A stretch of DNA of 64,000 nucleotides from positions 1,922,001-1,986,000 of the forward strand of contig NZ_JANPVN010000001.1 of assembly GCF_026157085.1 (NCBI RefSeq), in the 5' to 3' direction. The DNA comes from Sphingomicrobium arenosum. Its GTDB lineage: Bacteria; Pseudomonadota; Alphaproteobacteria; Sphingomonadales; Sphingomonadaceae. Shown piece after piece: positions 24,033-33,104 of this stretch. The notes under the pieces were generated by a model. The model made no database searches and was not told the origin of the DNA. It saw nothing but the letters and a program-made list of their open reading frames with translations. The position numbers were made by a program, and so were the translations under genes. Position 1 is the stretch's first letter; each line of letters begins with the position of its first letter.

Positions 24033-25533
24033 TCCGGTAGAGCGCCGACGCCTCGTTGCGGCGAAGGAGCTCGAATTCCTCCACATATGCCTCGGGCAGT
24101 TGCGCATCGACCATCCACAGATAGTCGAAGGATTCGCGCGGGAAATCGGCCAGCGTCTCGTCGAACAGCGGCATGTAGGGCGGCTTGCATCCCGGCAGCC
24201 GCGTCAAATGCGACGGATCGCTGCCGAAGTCGCCGGGCACCTCGTAACGGATCTCCAGCGGGCTCGCGCTGCCGAGGTCCCACATCGAATTGACGAACCC
24301 CTTGTTGCGCCAGACATGATAGCCGCCGAGGTGGATGGTGCGGCGCAGCGGCCAGTCGTTCGCGCAATGGTTGGGGCCGTGCACCATGAACAAGCGCGAT
24401 CCCGTCGGCAGCCCCTCGATCAGCGCGAGCCGTTCCTCGATCTTCGCATCCCACTGCAATGACGTGACCGTGAGTGTCCCCACCCGGAACAGCGCCACGG
24501 CGAGCGTGACGCCGGCGATGATGGCGCCGCCCCGCGCATTCTTCACTCCCAGCGCCGCGACGACTACACCCATCAGCACCGGCAGCAGGCGCATGTCGGC
24601 AAAGGCCGAACCGACCAGCGTGAAGGGCATCAGCACGTAGGTGACGAGCAACAGCCCCGCCGCGAGCCGCAGCGCCAGTCCGCGAAAGGGCAGGTCGCGC
24701 GCGATCGTCCCCAGCCCGATGAAGAACAGCACCGCCACCAGCGTGGCGAGATCGAGCAGCCTGTAGGTATCGCGAAAGGTCGCATTGATATGCGCCAGCT
24801 TGAAGCTGAACCAGAAGCCGGTGAACGCGGCTTCGCTTTCGCGCCCCAGCGCCCAGATGAAGAGGTGAACCAACGGCAGGAGAAGCGGCCACATCGCCAG
24901 CGCCGCGCGCGCCGCCGCCTGGATCCAGGACGCCCCGTCCTCGCGCCGCCGCGCGACCTCGGCGGCAAAGGCGATCAGCCCCAAAAGCCCCCAGCCCACG
25001 ACATGGGCGAAATAGACGATGAGCGCGATCGGCAGGAACAGAAGCGCACGCTTCTTCAAGCTGCCCCGCCGCCCCAGCTCCACCCAATAGGCCGCCGCCA
25101 AGAGCGCCAGCGCGGCAGCGAGACAATAGTTGGCGAAACCGTAGATATAGGGGTAAGCGAAGGCGAGCGGCACGGCGAGCGCGCTGGCGGGCGACACCCG
25201 TCCCGTCGCCGCCTTCGACAGCGTCCACAGTCCCGACACGAACAAGAGCGGGATCGCCATCACCACCAGCTTTACCGACCATTGCAGGCCGATCAACGGC
25301 GCCAGCGCGAGGACGAGCACATCGGCGCCGAGGTTCCCCGTCAGCTTCCATCGGTAGCCGTAATAGCGCGCCAGTTCGGGGGTCTGGCCGCCATCCACCG
25401 CCACCGCATAGCGCCCGAGATGCCCCGGCAAGTCGCCCAGCGGCGGAATGCTCGTCAGCGCGAAGGGCAGCAGGCACAGCAGCAACAGGAAGAGCAGGTA
25501 GGCGCGCCGCTCCCACCATGGGATGCCAGCCAT
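24016..25533 (-). CDS. Polytopic membrane protein, GT-C-like, paralogue A
   Basis: A 505-residue inner-membrane protein with about ten TM helices. The first loop holds IPPLGDLPGHLGRYA (D34) and the C-terminal ~130 residues form a soluble domain with CANDW, DPSHL, CKPPYMPLFDETLADF and ASALYRI. It is a clear paralogue of the 26837-28372 gene. The GT-C-like topology (TM bundle plus C-terminal soluble domain, acidic residue in the first periplasmic loop) suggests a polyprenyl-sugar transferase. The start 25533 is chosen as the first Met at a hydrophobic N-terminus; longer frames are not conserved-looking. Confidence 0.78.
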   Translation of the reverse strand: MAGIPWWERRAYLLFLLLLCLLPFALTSIPPLGDLPGHLGRYAVAVDGGQTPELARYYGYRWKLTGNLGADVLVLALAPLIGLQWSVKLVVMAIPLLFVSGLWTLSKAATGRVSPASALAVPLAFAYPYIYGFANYCLAAALALLAAAYWVELGRRGSLKKRALLFLPIALIVYFAHVVGWGLLGLIAFAAEVARRREDGASWIQAAARAALAMWPLLLPLVHLFIWALGRESEAAFTGFWFSFKLAHINATFRDTYRLLDLATLVAVLFFIGLGTIARDLPFRGLALRLAAGLLLVTYVLMPFTLVGSAFADMRLLPVLMGVVVAALGVKNARGGAIIAGVTLAVALFRVGTLTVTSLQWDAKIEERLALIEGLPTGSRLFMVHGPNHCANDWPLRRTIHLGGYHVWRNKGFVNSMWDLGSASPLEIRYEVPGDFGSDPSHLTRLPGCKPPYMPLFDETLADFPRESFDYLWMVDAQLPEAYVEEFELLRRNEASALYRIRPAS

Positions 25534-25538
25534 TGCGC

Positions 25539-26771
25539 TTATCCTCGCTGCTCGTCCATCGACCGATAGCGCGCCTCGGCTTCGGCCATATAGTCGCGCG
25601 TGATCGGCAGCGCGCGCCGATCCTTCACATATTGCACCTGGTAGTTGCCCGCGCCGCCATCTTCGAACATCACGATGCCGCCGGCGAGATAGAAGCACCA
25701 CATGCGATAGAATGTCTCGTCATACATGGCGACGATCGCCTCGCGCTGCGCCTCGCACCGCTCGAGCCAATGGCGCAGCGTGAAGGCATAATGCAGCCGC
25801 AGCGTCTCGACATCGCTCGCGATCAGCCGCGCCTTCTCGCTCGCCGCGCACATCTGCGACAGCGAGGGGATATGATAGCCGGGGAAGATATATTTGTCGG
25901 TGAACGGGTCGGGGCCAGAGGCCATGCCGAACTTGCCGATCGTATGTACCAGCATCACCCCGTCGTCGGCGAGAAGCCCCCGGCAGGTGCGATAGAATTC
26001 ATCGTAATGCGCTTCGCCGACATGCTCGAACATGCCGACCGACACGATGCGGTCGTAGGTGCCCGTCAGGCTGCGATAGTCGGCCAGTTGGAAACGCACC
26101 GCATCGCCGCATCCCGCCGCCTCGGCCGCCTTTCGTGCATAATCGAGCTGCTCGGTCGACAGGGTCACGCCCGTCACCTTCACCCCGGCGACCTTGTGCA
26201 GGTAGATCGCCAGCCCGCCCCAGCCCGACCCGATGTCGAGCACATGATCGCCTTCGCGCAGGTAGAGCTTGGCCGCGATATGCGCGAGCTTGTCCGCCTG
26301 GATTTCCTCCAGCCCCGCGCCTTCGTCGCGCACATAGCCGCAGCTATATTGCCGCCGCTCGTCGAGGAAGAGTTTGTAGAGGTCGTTCCCGATATCGTAA
26401 TGATGCGCCACGTTCTGGCGGCTCGTCACCGGATTGTTGCGCCGCAGCCAGCGCGCCGCCTTGCCCAGCGTCGAACTGGTCTTGAACGGCGACGCCGCCA
26501 GCCCGCCCTCTTCCCAGCGCGAGGATTTCTGCACGATCTCGAGCAGGTCGAGGATCGACCCGTCCTCGATCGTCAGCCGCCCGTCCATATAGGCCTCGCC
26601 GAGCTTCAACCGCGGATTGCGCACGATATCGCCGACCACCTTGGCATCATGCAATGTCAGCGTGAGCGTGCGCTCGCCCGACCCGATCACTTCCTCGCTG
26701 CCGTCATGCCGGATCAGCCGGATCGTCCCGGCGGTCAGATGCTGGTCGGCCAGTTTCTTGAGCAATGACAT
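25539..26771 (-). CDS. Cyclopropane-fatty-acyl-phospholipid synthase family protein
   Basis: A 410-residue SAM-dependent enzyme of the Cfa family. The C-terminal domain has the SAM loop DIGSGWGGLAIYLHKV and SVGMFEHVGEAHYDEF; the N-terminal domain has the substrate region LGEAYMDGRLTIEDG and HHYDIGNDLYKLFLDERRQYSCGY. It would convert cis-unsaturated acyl chains of phospholipids to cyclopropane rings. It is located between two GT-C-like paralogues on the minus strand, only five bases upstream of the downstream gene, so probably co-transcribed. Confidence 0.92.
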   Translation of the reverse strand: MSLLKKLADQHLTAGTIRLIRHDGSEEVIGSGERTLTLTLHDAKVVGDIVRNPRLKLGEAYMDGRLTIEDGSILDLLEIVQKSSRWEEGGLAASPFKTSSTLGKAARWLRRNNPVTSRQNVAHHYDIGNDLYKLFLDERRQYSCGYVRDEGAGLEEIQADKLAHIAAKLYLREGDHVLDIGSGWGGLAIYLHKVAGVKVTGVTLSTEQLDYARKAAEAAGCGDAVRFQLADYRSLTGTYDRIVSVGMFEHVGEAHYDEFYRTCRGLLADDGVMLVHTIGKFGMASGPDPFTDKYIFPGYHIPSLSQMCAASEKARLIASDVETLRLHYAFTLRHWLERCEAQREAIVAMYDETFYRMWCFYLAGGIVMFEDGGAGNYQVQYVKDRRALPITRDYMAEAEARYRSMDEQRG

Positions 26772-26836
26772 GAACGATGCTCCCCCTTCGCTCCCTGTCT
26801 GGCAAGCAGCACGGATGCGCGCAAGACGAGATGCGC

Positions 26837-28372
26837 CTAGGGGGTCGTGATCCGATAGAGCGCCGCGCCTTCATTGCCCGCCACCAGTTCCAAGCCCTCG
26901 TCCTTGGGCCGCGGCAGGTTGGCGATGAACAGATAGTCGAACGCCTCGCGCGGGAAGCGCGCCAGCGCCTCCTCATAGGAGATCGTCACCGCGCGGCCGC
27001 AATCGCCGATGCGCACATATTGCGACGGATCGGAGCCGAACTCGTCATCGGCAAGATAATGGCGCGTCAGCGGGCTGGCATTGCCGAGCCGCCACATATT
27101 GTTCGAAAAGCCCTGCTTCTCTGCGATGTGATAGGCGCCAATCTGCGGCAGGCGATTGAGAATCCACGACGATCGGCAATCGAACTGCGGCTGGATGTTG
27201 AAGACCCGCGCGCTTGTCGGCGCTGCCGCCAGCACCTCGAGCCGCTCCTGCATCTCGGCGTCGAAGGCGGCGGCCGACACGCTTACCGTCGCCACCCGTG
27301 CCCCGAACACCGCCAGCGCGACCAGCGCCAGAACCGAGGCGCCCTTGGCCGAACGCGGCACCAGCACCAGCAGCGGCAGTACGAACAAGGCAGGCGCCAT
27401 GCGCATGTCGGCATAGGCCGATCCCAGAAGCGTGCGCGGCATCAGCACGTAAGCGACGACCAGCAGCCCCGCCCCGACGAGCAGCCCCTTGCTGCGCCAA
27501 TGAAAGTCCTTCCGGCCCAGCGCTGCCACGACCAGCACGCCGACAATCGCCAGCACGGGCAACAGGTCGGCAGGCATGAAGCGGTCGCGCATCACGCCGA
27601 GAAGATAACTCGCCTTCTCGCGCCAGATGAAGAAGAAGGCGGTCACCGATTCGGACCCCGGCCCGCGGCTCAGCGACCATCCGGCGAGATGCAGCAGCGG
27701 GAGGCACAGCGGCCACATCGCCAGCGCGCCGCGCCACGCCGCCTCGATCCGCCCCGCGCCGCCCTCGCGCCGCGCCGCCCATTCGGCGGCGAAGGCGGTC
27801 AGCCCGAGGATGCCCCAGGCGGTGACATGGCTGAGATAGACGAGGCTGGAGAGCAGCACCATCGCGGCCAGCCGCGGCGCGGTCCAGCGCGCGCGCCGCC
27901 ATTCAATCCACGCCGCCAGCACCCACGGCCACAAGGCGAGCCCCAGCGCGAAATTGACGAAGCCGAACAGATAGGGGTGCGAAAAGGACAGTCCGGCGGC
28001 CAGCCCGAACAGCGGCGACACGCCCCCCGTAGCCGCCCTCGACAGCCGCCACAGCCCGGCGATGAACAGCGGCGGGATCGCCATCACCACGGCCTTGGTC
28101 GCCAGTTTGACGCCCAACAAAGGCCCCAACAGGGCGACCAGCGCATCGACGCCCAGATTCCCCGCGATCAGCCAGCGAAAGCTGTAATGCGGATTGGCCG
28201 CATCATCGGCGGCGATGGCGAAACGTGCATAATGGCCCGGCAGGTCGGCAAGCGGCGGCAAGGCTTGCGGCGCGAAAGGAACAAGGCTGAGCAGGAGCAG
28301 CAGCCAGAGCAGCCAGCGCTGCTCCCACCAGCCACCCGGTACCGCCTGCCTGTCGCCCCCGGCCCCCGCCAT
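26837..28372 (-). CDS. Polytopic membrane protein, GT-C-like, paralogue B
   Basis: A 511-residue protein with about ten TM helices, a paralogue of the 24016-25533 product: ALPPLADLPGHYARFA (D43), GNLGVDALVALLGPLLG, KAVVMAIPPLFIAGLWRLSRAATGGVSP and FPREAFDYLFIANLP all have counterparts there. A soluble C-terminal domain carries Cys in FDCRSSW and GDCGRA. Likely an envelope glycosyltransferase of GT-C type; substrate not known. Next upstream on this strand is rlmN (6-base gap). Confidence 0.78.
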   Translation of the reverse strand: MAGAGGDRQAVPGGWWEQRWLLWLLLLLSLVPFAPQALPPLADLPGHYARFAIAADDAANPHYSFRWLIAGNLGVDALVALLGPLLGVKLATKAVVMAIPPLFIAGLWRLSRAATGGVSPLFGLAAGLSFSHPYLFGFVNFALGLALWPWVLAAWIEWRRARWTAPRLAAMVLLSSLVYLSHVTAWGILGLTAFAAEWAARREGGAGRIEAAWRGALAMWPLCLPLLHLAGWSLSRGPGSESVTAFFFIWREKASYLLGVMRDRFMPADLLPVLAIVGVLVVAALGRKDFHWRSKGLLVGAGLLVVAYVLMPRTLLGSAYADMRMAPALFVLPLLVLVPRSAKGASVLALVALAVFGARVATVSVSAAAFDAEMQERLEVLAAAPTSARVFNIQPQFDCRSSWILNRLPQIGAYHIAEKQGFSNNMWRLGNASPLTRHYLADDEFGSDPSQYVRIGDCGRAVTISYEEALARFPREAFDYLFIANLPRPKDEGLELVAGNEGAALYRITTP

Positions 28373-28378
28373 GGCGCC

Positions 28379-29578
28379 TTAGCCCGCGTCCTGCGCGGCG
28401 GCCTCGCGGTCGCGCTCGGCGCGGCTCTTCTTCTCCGCCGCGGTCTTCAATTGCCCGCAGGCCGCGTCGATGTCGCGCCCGCGCGGGGTGCGCACCGGCG
28501 CCGAAATGCCGCCTTCGAAGACGATGTCGCTGAACGACCTGATCCGCTCCGGGCTCGAACATTCATATGCCGACCCCTCCCACGGATTGAAGGGGATGAG
28601 GTTCACCTTGGCGGGAAGGTCATATTCCTTCAGCAGCCGGACCAGCTCGCGCGCGTCCTCGTCGCTGTCATTCTTGTCCTTGAGCATCACATATTCGAAG
28701 GTGATACGACGCGCATTGTTGGCGCAAGGGTATGCCGCGCAGGCGGTGAGCAATTCCTCGATGCCGTATTTCTTGTTGAGCGGCACGATCTCGTCGCGCA
28801 CGTCCTTGGTCACGGCATGGAGCGAGACTGCGAGATTGACGCCGATTTCCTCGCCGCAACGCTCCATCATCGGTACCACGCCCGAGGTCGACAAGGTGAT
28901 GCGCCGCTTCGACAAGCCCAGCCCGTCGCCGTCCATGACGATCTTCAGCGCCTGCTTCACATTGTCGAAATTGTAGAGCGGCTCGCCCATGCCCATCATG
29001 ACGATGTTGGTGAGCAGGCGCCCGTCGGGACGGCTCGGCCATTCGCCCAGCGCATCGCGCGCCAGCATGACCTGCCCGACGATCTCATAGGGCTCGAGAT
29101 TGCGCACCAGCCGCATCGTGCCGGTATGACAGAAACGACAATTGAGGGTGCACCCGACCTGGCTCGACACGCACAGCGTGCCGCGATCGGCATCGGGGAT
29201 GAAGACCATCTCGAAATCGTGGCTGTCGTGGGTGCGCAGCAGCCACTTGCGCGTGCCGTCGCTCGACACCTGTGCCTCGACCACCTGCGGCCGCCGGATG
29301 GTGAACCGTTCCTCCAGCCACGGACGCTGCGCCTTGGCGATGTCGGTCATGTCCTCGAAACTGGTCGCGCCACGGTTGTAGATCCAGTGCCAGATCTGCT
29401 TGCCGCGCAGCTTGGCCTGCTTGTCCGCCATGCCGCCGGCGAGAAGCGCCTCGCGCAGCCCCTCCTTCGACAGGCCGACGAGGTTGACCTTTCCGTCAAC
29501 GTCGGGCGCGGGGGCACGGCCGGCGGGAACCGGATCGACATGGCCGGCAATCGGCATCAGGGGGGTATCGGCGCTCAT
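28379..29578 (-). CDS. rlmN: 23S rRNA (adenine(2503)-C2)-methyltransferase RlmN
   Basis: A radical SAM enzyme that methylates A2503 of 23S rRNA and A37 of tRNAs. At 399 residues it is normal. The CxxxCxxC motif is C143, C147, C150 ([12 protein letters not shown]), preceded by C136 matching the conserved upstream Cys, and the C-terminal catalytic Cys lies in [11 protein letters not shown]. The start ATG is at 29578. Confidence 0.96.
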   Translation of the reverse strand: MSADTPLMPIAGHVDPVPAGRAPAPDVDGKVNLVGLSKEGLREALLAGGMADKQAKLRGKQIWHWIYNRGATSFEDMTDIAKAQRPWLEERFTIRRPQVVEAQVSSDGTRKWLLRTHDSHDFEMVFIPDADRGTLCVSSQVGCTLNCRFCHTGTMRLVRNLEPYEIVGQVMLARDALGEWPSRPDGRLLTNIVMMGMGEPLYNFDNVKQALKIVMDGDGLGLSKRRITLSTSGVVPMMERCGEEIGVNLAVSLHAVTKDVRDEIVPLNKKYGIEELLTACAAYPCANNARRITFEYVMLKDKNDSDEDARELVRLLKEYDLPAKVNLIPFNPWEGSAYECSSPERIRSFSDIVFEGGISAPVRTPRGRDIDAACGQLKTAAEKKSRAERDREAAAQDAG

Positions 29579-29638
29579 GATCGGGGGCGATCTAGTTGCT
29601 TTTGCGAATGTTTTCCAGTCCTAAGACGGGCCCGTGCC

Positions 29639-30109
29639 TCAGGCACAGCCCGCCGCCGCCGCGTCGATCGCGGCGGGCACGCCGCCGACCGGATAATAAT
29701 CGGTGAAACGCCCGCCGCCGCGATGCCGCGCGCTCACCCGCATCTTGGTCGCATCGCGCAACGCCGCGATCATCCCCAGCGCCGCCGCGCCGCCGGCAAA
29801 GGCGCTATGCCCCTCGCCCGTCAGGATGAAAGGCGTCTCGTCAACCACCAGCTGGACCCGCGTGCCCTTGGCCACCGCGCGGCGCAGCCGGACGTGGACA
29901 TAGGGACCCTCGCGGCCTTTTTCGAACAGGAAACTCACCATCGGCTGGCGATGCCGCTGGCTGTCGGGCAGCACGCGCCACCCGCGCCCGCGCGCTTCGC
30001 AGCGCCCGTCGGCCCAGCGAAACGCCGCCCAGCGTTCCTGCCCGCCGAGCAGGACCGGCGAGGATTGCGCCAGCGACAGCGCCAGCACGAGGCTCAGACC
30101 CGCAGCCAC
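29639..30109 (-). CDS. IalB-like exported hypothetical protein at the end of the Tad locus
   Basis: A ~156-residue protein with a signal-like N-terminus (MAAGLSLVLALSLAQSS from a GTG start). It contains FLFEKGREGPYVHVRLRR and LVVDETPFILTGEGHSAFAGG, resembling the invasion-associated locus B type proteins of alphaproteobacteria, with conserved Cys at the C-terminus. The GTG at 30109 overlaps the 3' end of the prepilin peptidase gene by 16 bases; a second GTG at 30088 is possible. Last gene of the pilus operon. The family call is tentative. Confidence 0.6.
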   Translation of the reverse strand: MAAGLSLVLALSLAQSSPVLLGGQERWAAFRWADGRCEARGRGWRVLPDSQRHRQPMVSFLFEKGREGPYVHVRLRRAVAKGTRVQLVVDETPFILTGEGHSAFAGGAAALGMIAALRDATKMRVSARHRGGGRFTDYYPVGGVPAAIDAAAAGCA

Positions 30110-30561
30110 AGGCTCGTCCCCACCACGCCCACGCCGATCGCCACACCGTAAGGTATGAGCCGCTCCATGCGTTTCTCGCTGCCGCGCACCGCCACCTTGG
30201 CCATGAGCAGGAGCAGCGTGAGCACCCCGCCGACGATCACCGTCGTCACCAGCATCCGCGCGCCGTCGGCAAGGTCGAACCACAGCGCGCTGGCGGCGAG
30301 CAACTTCACATCGCCCCCGCCGAGCCAGCCGCGCCCGAAGCTGAACGTCCCGACGACGAGGATCGCAACCATCAGCAGCGCATTCTGCCACAGGCTCGCC
30401 TCGAACCCGGCCAGCACCACCGCCACCACCGCGCCAAGGACCAGCGCGATCGGCGCGGCATTGGGGATCTTGCGCTTCCATATGTCGATCACGGCGGCGT
30501 AGAGAAACACCAGCCCGAACAGGACAAACAGCCAGTCGGGCACTTGCGAGACGAGGGTCAT
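30094..30561 (-). CDS. cpaA: Prepilin peptidase CpaA (A24 family)
   Basis: A 155-residue polytopic membrane aspartic protease (TadV/CpaA type) that removes the leader of Flp pilin. The catalytic aspartates are D26 in VIDIWKRKIPN and D84 in GGGDVKL. It lacks the N-terminal methylase domain, as is usual for Tad peptidases. Its start overlaps the TPR gene stop. Located at the downstream end of the Tad operon rather than next to the pilin. Confidence 0.93.
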   Translation of the reverse strand: MTLVSQVPDWLFVLFGLVFLYAAVIDIWKRKIPNAAPIALVLGAVVAVVLAGFEASLWQNALLMVAILVVGTFSFGRGWLGGGDVKLLAASALWFDLADGARMLVTTVIVGGVLTLLLLMAKVAVRGSEKRMERLIPYGVAIGVGVVGTSLWLRV

Positions 30562-31388
30562 GGGCTGGAGTCGAGCCTTTCGAGATTGTGCGCGGCGCGC
30601 GCATAATGGGTGCTAGAGGCGGTGAGCGCGCGGGTAAAGGCGGCGCGCGCCTCGGCCCCACGTCCCGCGATGGCGGCGGCGACCCCGGCATCGTTCAATC
30701 GCCGCGCAAAGGCTTCGGCCTGCTCGCCCGGCGCGCGCTGCGGCAATCCCTGTCCCATCGCCCAGCCTGCGAAATCGCGATTGGCGGCATAAAGCGGCTT
30801 GTCGGGCGCCAGCGCTGCCGCCTTCACGCCAAGCGCATGTGCCTCCGCCCAGCGGCCCTGGAGCAGCTTGGAAAACCCCCAATTGTTGAGCAGCATCGGT
30901 TGATCGCCCGCGATGCCGTACGCGGCGGCATAGGCCAATTCGGCGCGCGCATAATCGCCCATCCGGTCGGCGATCACCCCGCGGATGTTCTGCGCCCGCC
31001 AATCGCCCGCGACGACGGTCTGTGCCAGCGCCCGATCCATCCACGCCGCCGCCTCGTCGAGCCGCCCGAGTTCGAGCGCCGTGCGCGCCGCGCGCGCCGC
31101 CATCGGCGCATCACCCTCGCCCCGCGCCATCAGCCCGCGATAATAGCCATAAGCCGCCGTCCAGTCGCCGAGCCCATGGGCAAGATCGCCGCGCCGCCGT
31201 TCCGACGCCGCCAAACTGGCACCCGCCCCCTGCGCCTGGTCGAGGAGGATGCGCGCCTGTTCGTAGCGCTGCATCGCCAATGCATGATCGGCCTCGGCGA
31301 GCAGTCGCTCCGCCTCGCTCGGCGCCGGCGTCACGGCGCCCTCCTGGGCCCCTATCAACGCAAGGGACAGGACCGCGGCGAGCATCAC
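30558..31388 (-). CDS. TPR protein of the Tad locus (TadD-like)
   Basis: A 276-residue protein with a signal peptide followed by TPR-like helical repeats from about residue 25 to 265 (for example AEADHALAMQRYEQARILLDQA and LLNNWGFSKLLQGRWAEAHAL). TadD proteins of Tad pili are TPR lipoproteins or periplasmic proteins that interact with the pilus machinery. No clear lipobox. Starts with overlap on the preceding gene's stop. Function inferred from fold and context. Confidence 0.8.
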   Translation of the reverse strand: MMLAAVLSLALIGAQEGAVTPAPSEAERLLAEADHALAMQRYEQARILLDQAQGAGASLAASERRRGDLAHGLGDWTAAYGYYRGLMARGEGDAPMAARAARTALELGRLDEAAAWMDRALAQTVVAGDWRAQNIRGVIADRMGDYARAELAYAAAYGIAGDQPMLLNNWGFSKLLQGRWAEAHALGVKAAALAPDKPLYAANRDFAGWAMGQGLPQRAPGEQAEAFARRLNDAGVAAAIAGRGAEARAAFTRALTASSTHYARAAHNLERLDSSP

Positions 31389-33082
31389 CCGTTGGGGCCG
31401 AGCGCCTCTCGCGCATCCGCCCCGAGGTGGAGCGTGATGCGGCTCACCGGCCCGCGCTGCGCGGCGATGCGATAGCCGAGCCGGGCGGCGAGCAATTGCG
31501 CCGCCGCTTCCTCGCCTTCGGGATAGAGGATGATCGAGCGCGCACGCCGCTGCGACCCGTCATGGACGTCGGCATCCATGATCCCGGCCTGCGCCACCAT
31601 CTCGCTGGCGCGCGCGGCAAGGCTCAGCAGCGCCGGCGCCACCGGCACCACGCTCGCCGCGACCATCGACGCGGGCGCAATAGGCGCGGGCGGCGCGGCG
31701 ACCGGCAGGATTGCCGGCGGCGGCGCCATCGGTGCGGCCACGATCGGCGGCACGCGCACCGGCACCGGGGCCACCGGCGGCGGCGCAAGCGTGCGAATGG
31801 GAGCGAGCGCGGTCAGGCTTTCGTCCGCGGCCAGCGCTACCGCCGCGATCATTGCCGTGTCGATCACGGTTAAGCGCGCGCTCGCAACCGGCGCGGTCAG
31901 CGTTGGCGGCGCAGCGGCCACGATGGCGCTGATGTCGATCGGCGCGCGCGAGGGCGCGGGCGGTGCCACCACCGCCCCGCTCGCCACTGCGGGCAAGGCC
32001 GCCAGCGCGACCATCGGCACCGGCAGAACGGGTGCAGGCGGCACGGAGATGATGCTTCCTGCGACGGGCGCGAGCGAGGCGCCCATCATCGGCACCATCG
32101 GCGCTGCAATCGGAGCGGAAGCAACGGTGACGATCGTCGCGACCGGCATTGGCGCGACCGGCGCGGGCGGCGCGACGATGGCCCCGCTCGCCACCGGCGC
32201 GGCCGCTGCCAGCGTCACCATCGGAATGACCGGGACCGCCGCTGCCATCGGCGCGGCCAGCGTGAGGTCGGGCGTCGGCCCGTTGATCGCGCCCGACAGC
32301 AGCGCGGCCGCCGCCACATTGGCAGCGCGCTCGTCGGCCAGTTCGCGCGAGGCGATCCGCACCACGGCGGGCCGCTCGTCGTCGATCGTAAGGGTCGCCA
32401 GTCGCGCCCCCATTTCCTCGCGGCTGAAAGCGCGGGCCACCGCGACCGCTTCTGCTTGCGGCGCGGCATCGGCGGGGAGCGCAGGCGCCCCGCTGCTCGC
32501 CAGCAGCACCTCATGCCCGCTCAACCGCTCGAGCCGGGGCCCTCTGCGTTCGGGTGTTACGACCTCGGGCACCTGTGCGGCCATCGGCGCTGCCGCGATT
32601 TTTGCGGGCGCTGGCGCGCTTACCGGCGGCATCGCCGCGCTCAGTCCGTCCATCGCCGCCAAGGCGGCGCGCTGTGCCTGCCGGTCGCTCGCCTCGGCGA
32701 GCAACGCATTGGCCCCCGCCCGATCGCCCTGCCTCAGCTTGGAGGCGGCAAAGGCCTCGTACATCGCCGGATCGCCCGGCGCATGCGCGAGCGCGGTTTC
32801 GTAATAGCGTTTCGACAGGTCGAAGCGGCCCATCCGATCATAGGCGCGCGCCAGCCCCGCATGGGCGCGCGCCATGGTCGGGTCGGCGCGCAGCACCTTG
32901 CGATAGGATTCGATCGCGAGCCCCGTATTGCCCAGCCGCATCAGCCCTTCGGCCTCGGCCAGCCGCGAGGCGGCATCGAGCTCGGCGCTCGAGATTCCCC
33001 GGTCGATCATCCGCACGTCGACGCCCGGCGCCGCGCAGGCGGCGGTCATCATCAGCGGCAGCATCATCAGGTTTCGCATCAT
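31385..33082 (-). CDS. TPR lipoprotein with Ala/Val/Pro-rich region and LytR_C-like C-terminus
   Basis: A 565-residue protein: lipobox TAAC (Cys near 16), TPR-like helices to about residue 130, then about 350 residues of repetitive Ala-Val-Pro (units such as APVASGAIVAPPAPVAP and PPAPVLPVPM), and a C-terminal segment RSIILYPEGEEAAAQLLAARLG that resembles a LytR_C-type domain. It could span the periplasm and link the pilus machinery to peptidoglycan, but this is inference. It belongs to the Tad operon and precedes the second TPR protein. No known function. Confidence 0.78.
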   Translation of the reverse strand: MMRNLMMLPLMMTAACAAPGVDVRMIDRGISSAELDAASRLAEAEGLMRLGNTGLAIESYRKVLRADPTMARAHAGLARAYDRMGRFDLSKRYYETALAHAPGDPAMYEAFAASKLRQGDRAGANALLAEASDRQAQRAALAAMDGLSAAMPPVSAPAPAKIAAAPMAAQVPEVVTPERRGPRLERLSGHEVLLASSGAPALPADAAPQAEAVAVARAFSREEMGARLATLTIDDERPAVVRIASRELADERAANVAAAALLSGAINGPTPDLTLAAPMAAAVPVIPMVTLAAAAPVASGAIVAPPAPVAPMPVATIVTVASAPIAAPMVPMMGASLAPVAGSIISVPPAPVLPVPMVALAALPAVASGAVVAPPAPSRAPIDISAIVAAAPPTLTAPVASARLTVIDTAMIAAVALAADESLTALAPIRTLAPPPVAPVPVRVPPIVAAPMAPPPAILPVAAPPAPIAPASMVAASVVPVAPALLSLAARASEMVAQAGIMDADVHDGSQRRARSIILYPEGEEAAAQLLAARLGYRIAAQRGPVSRITLHLGADAREALGPNG

Positions 33083-33104
33083 CGTCCCCCTTCTCGAAAT
33101 TCTT

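Noticed and set aside
26777..30151. A very long open frame of over 1,100 codons on the plus strand
   Set aside because: It is antisense to three well-supported genes (cfa homologue, GT-C paralogue B, rlmN). Its product is Arg/His/Gln-rich without any domain, a common artefact in GC-rich DNA.
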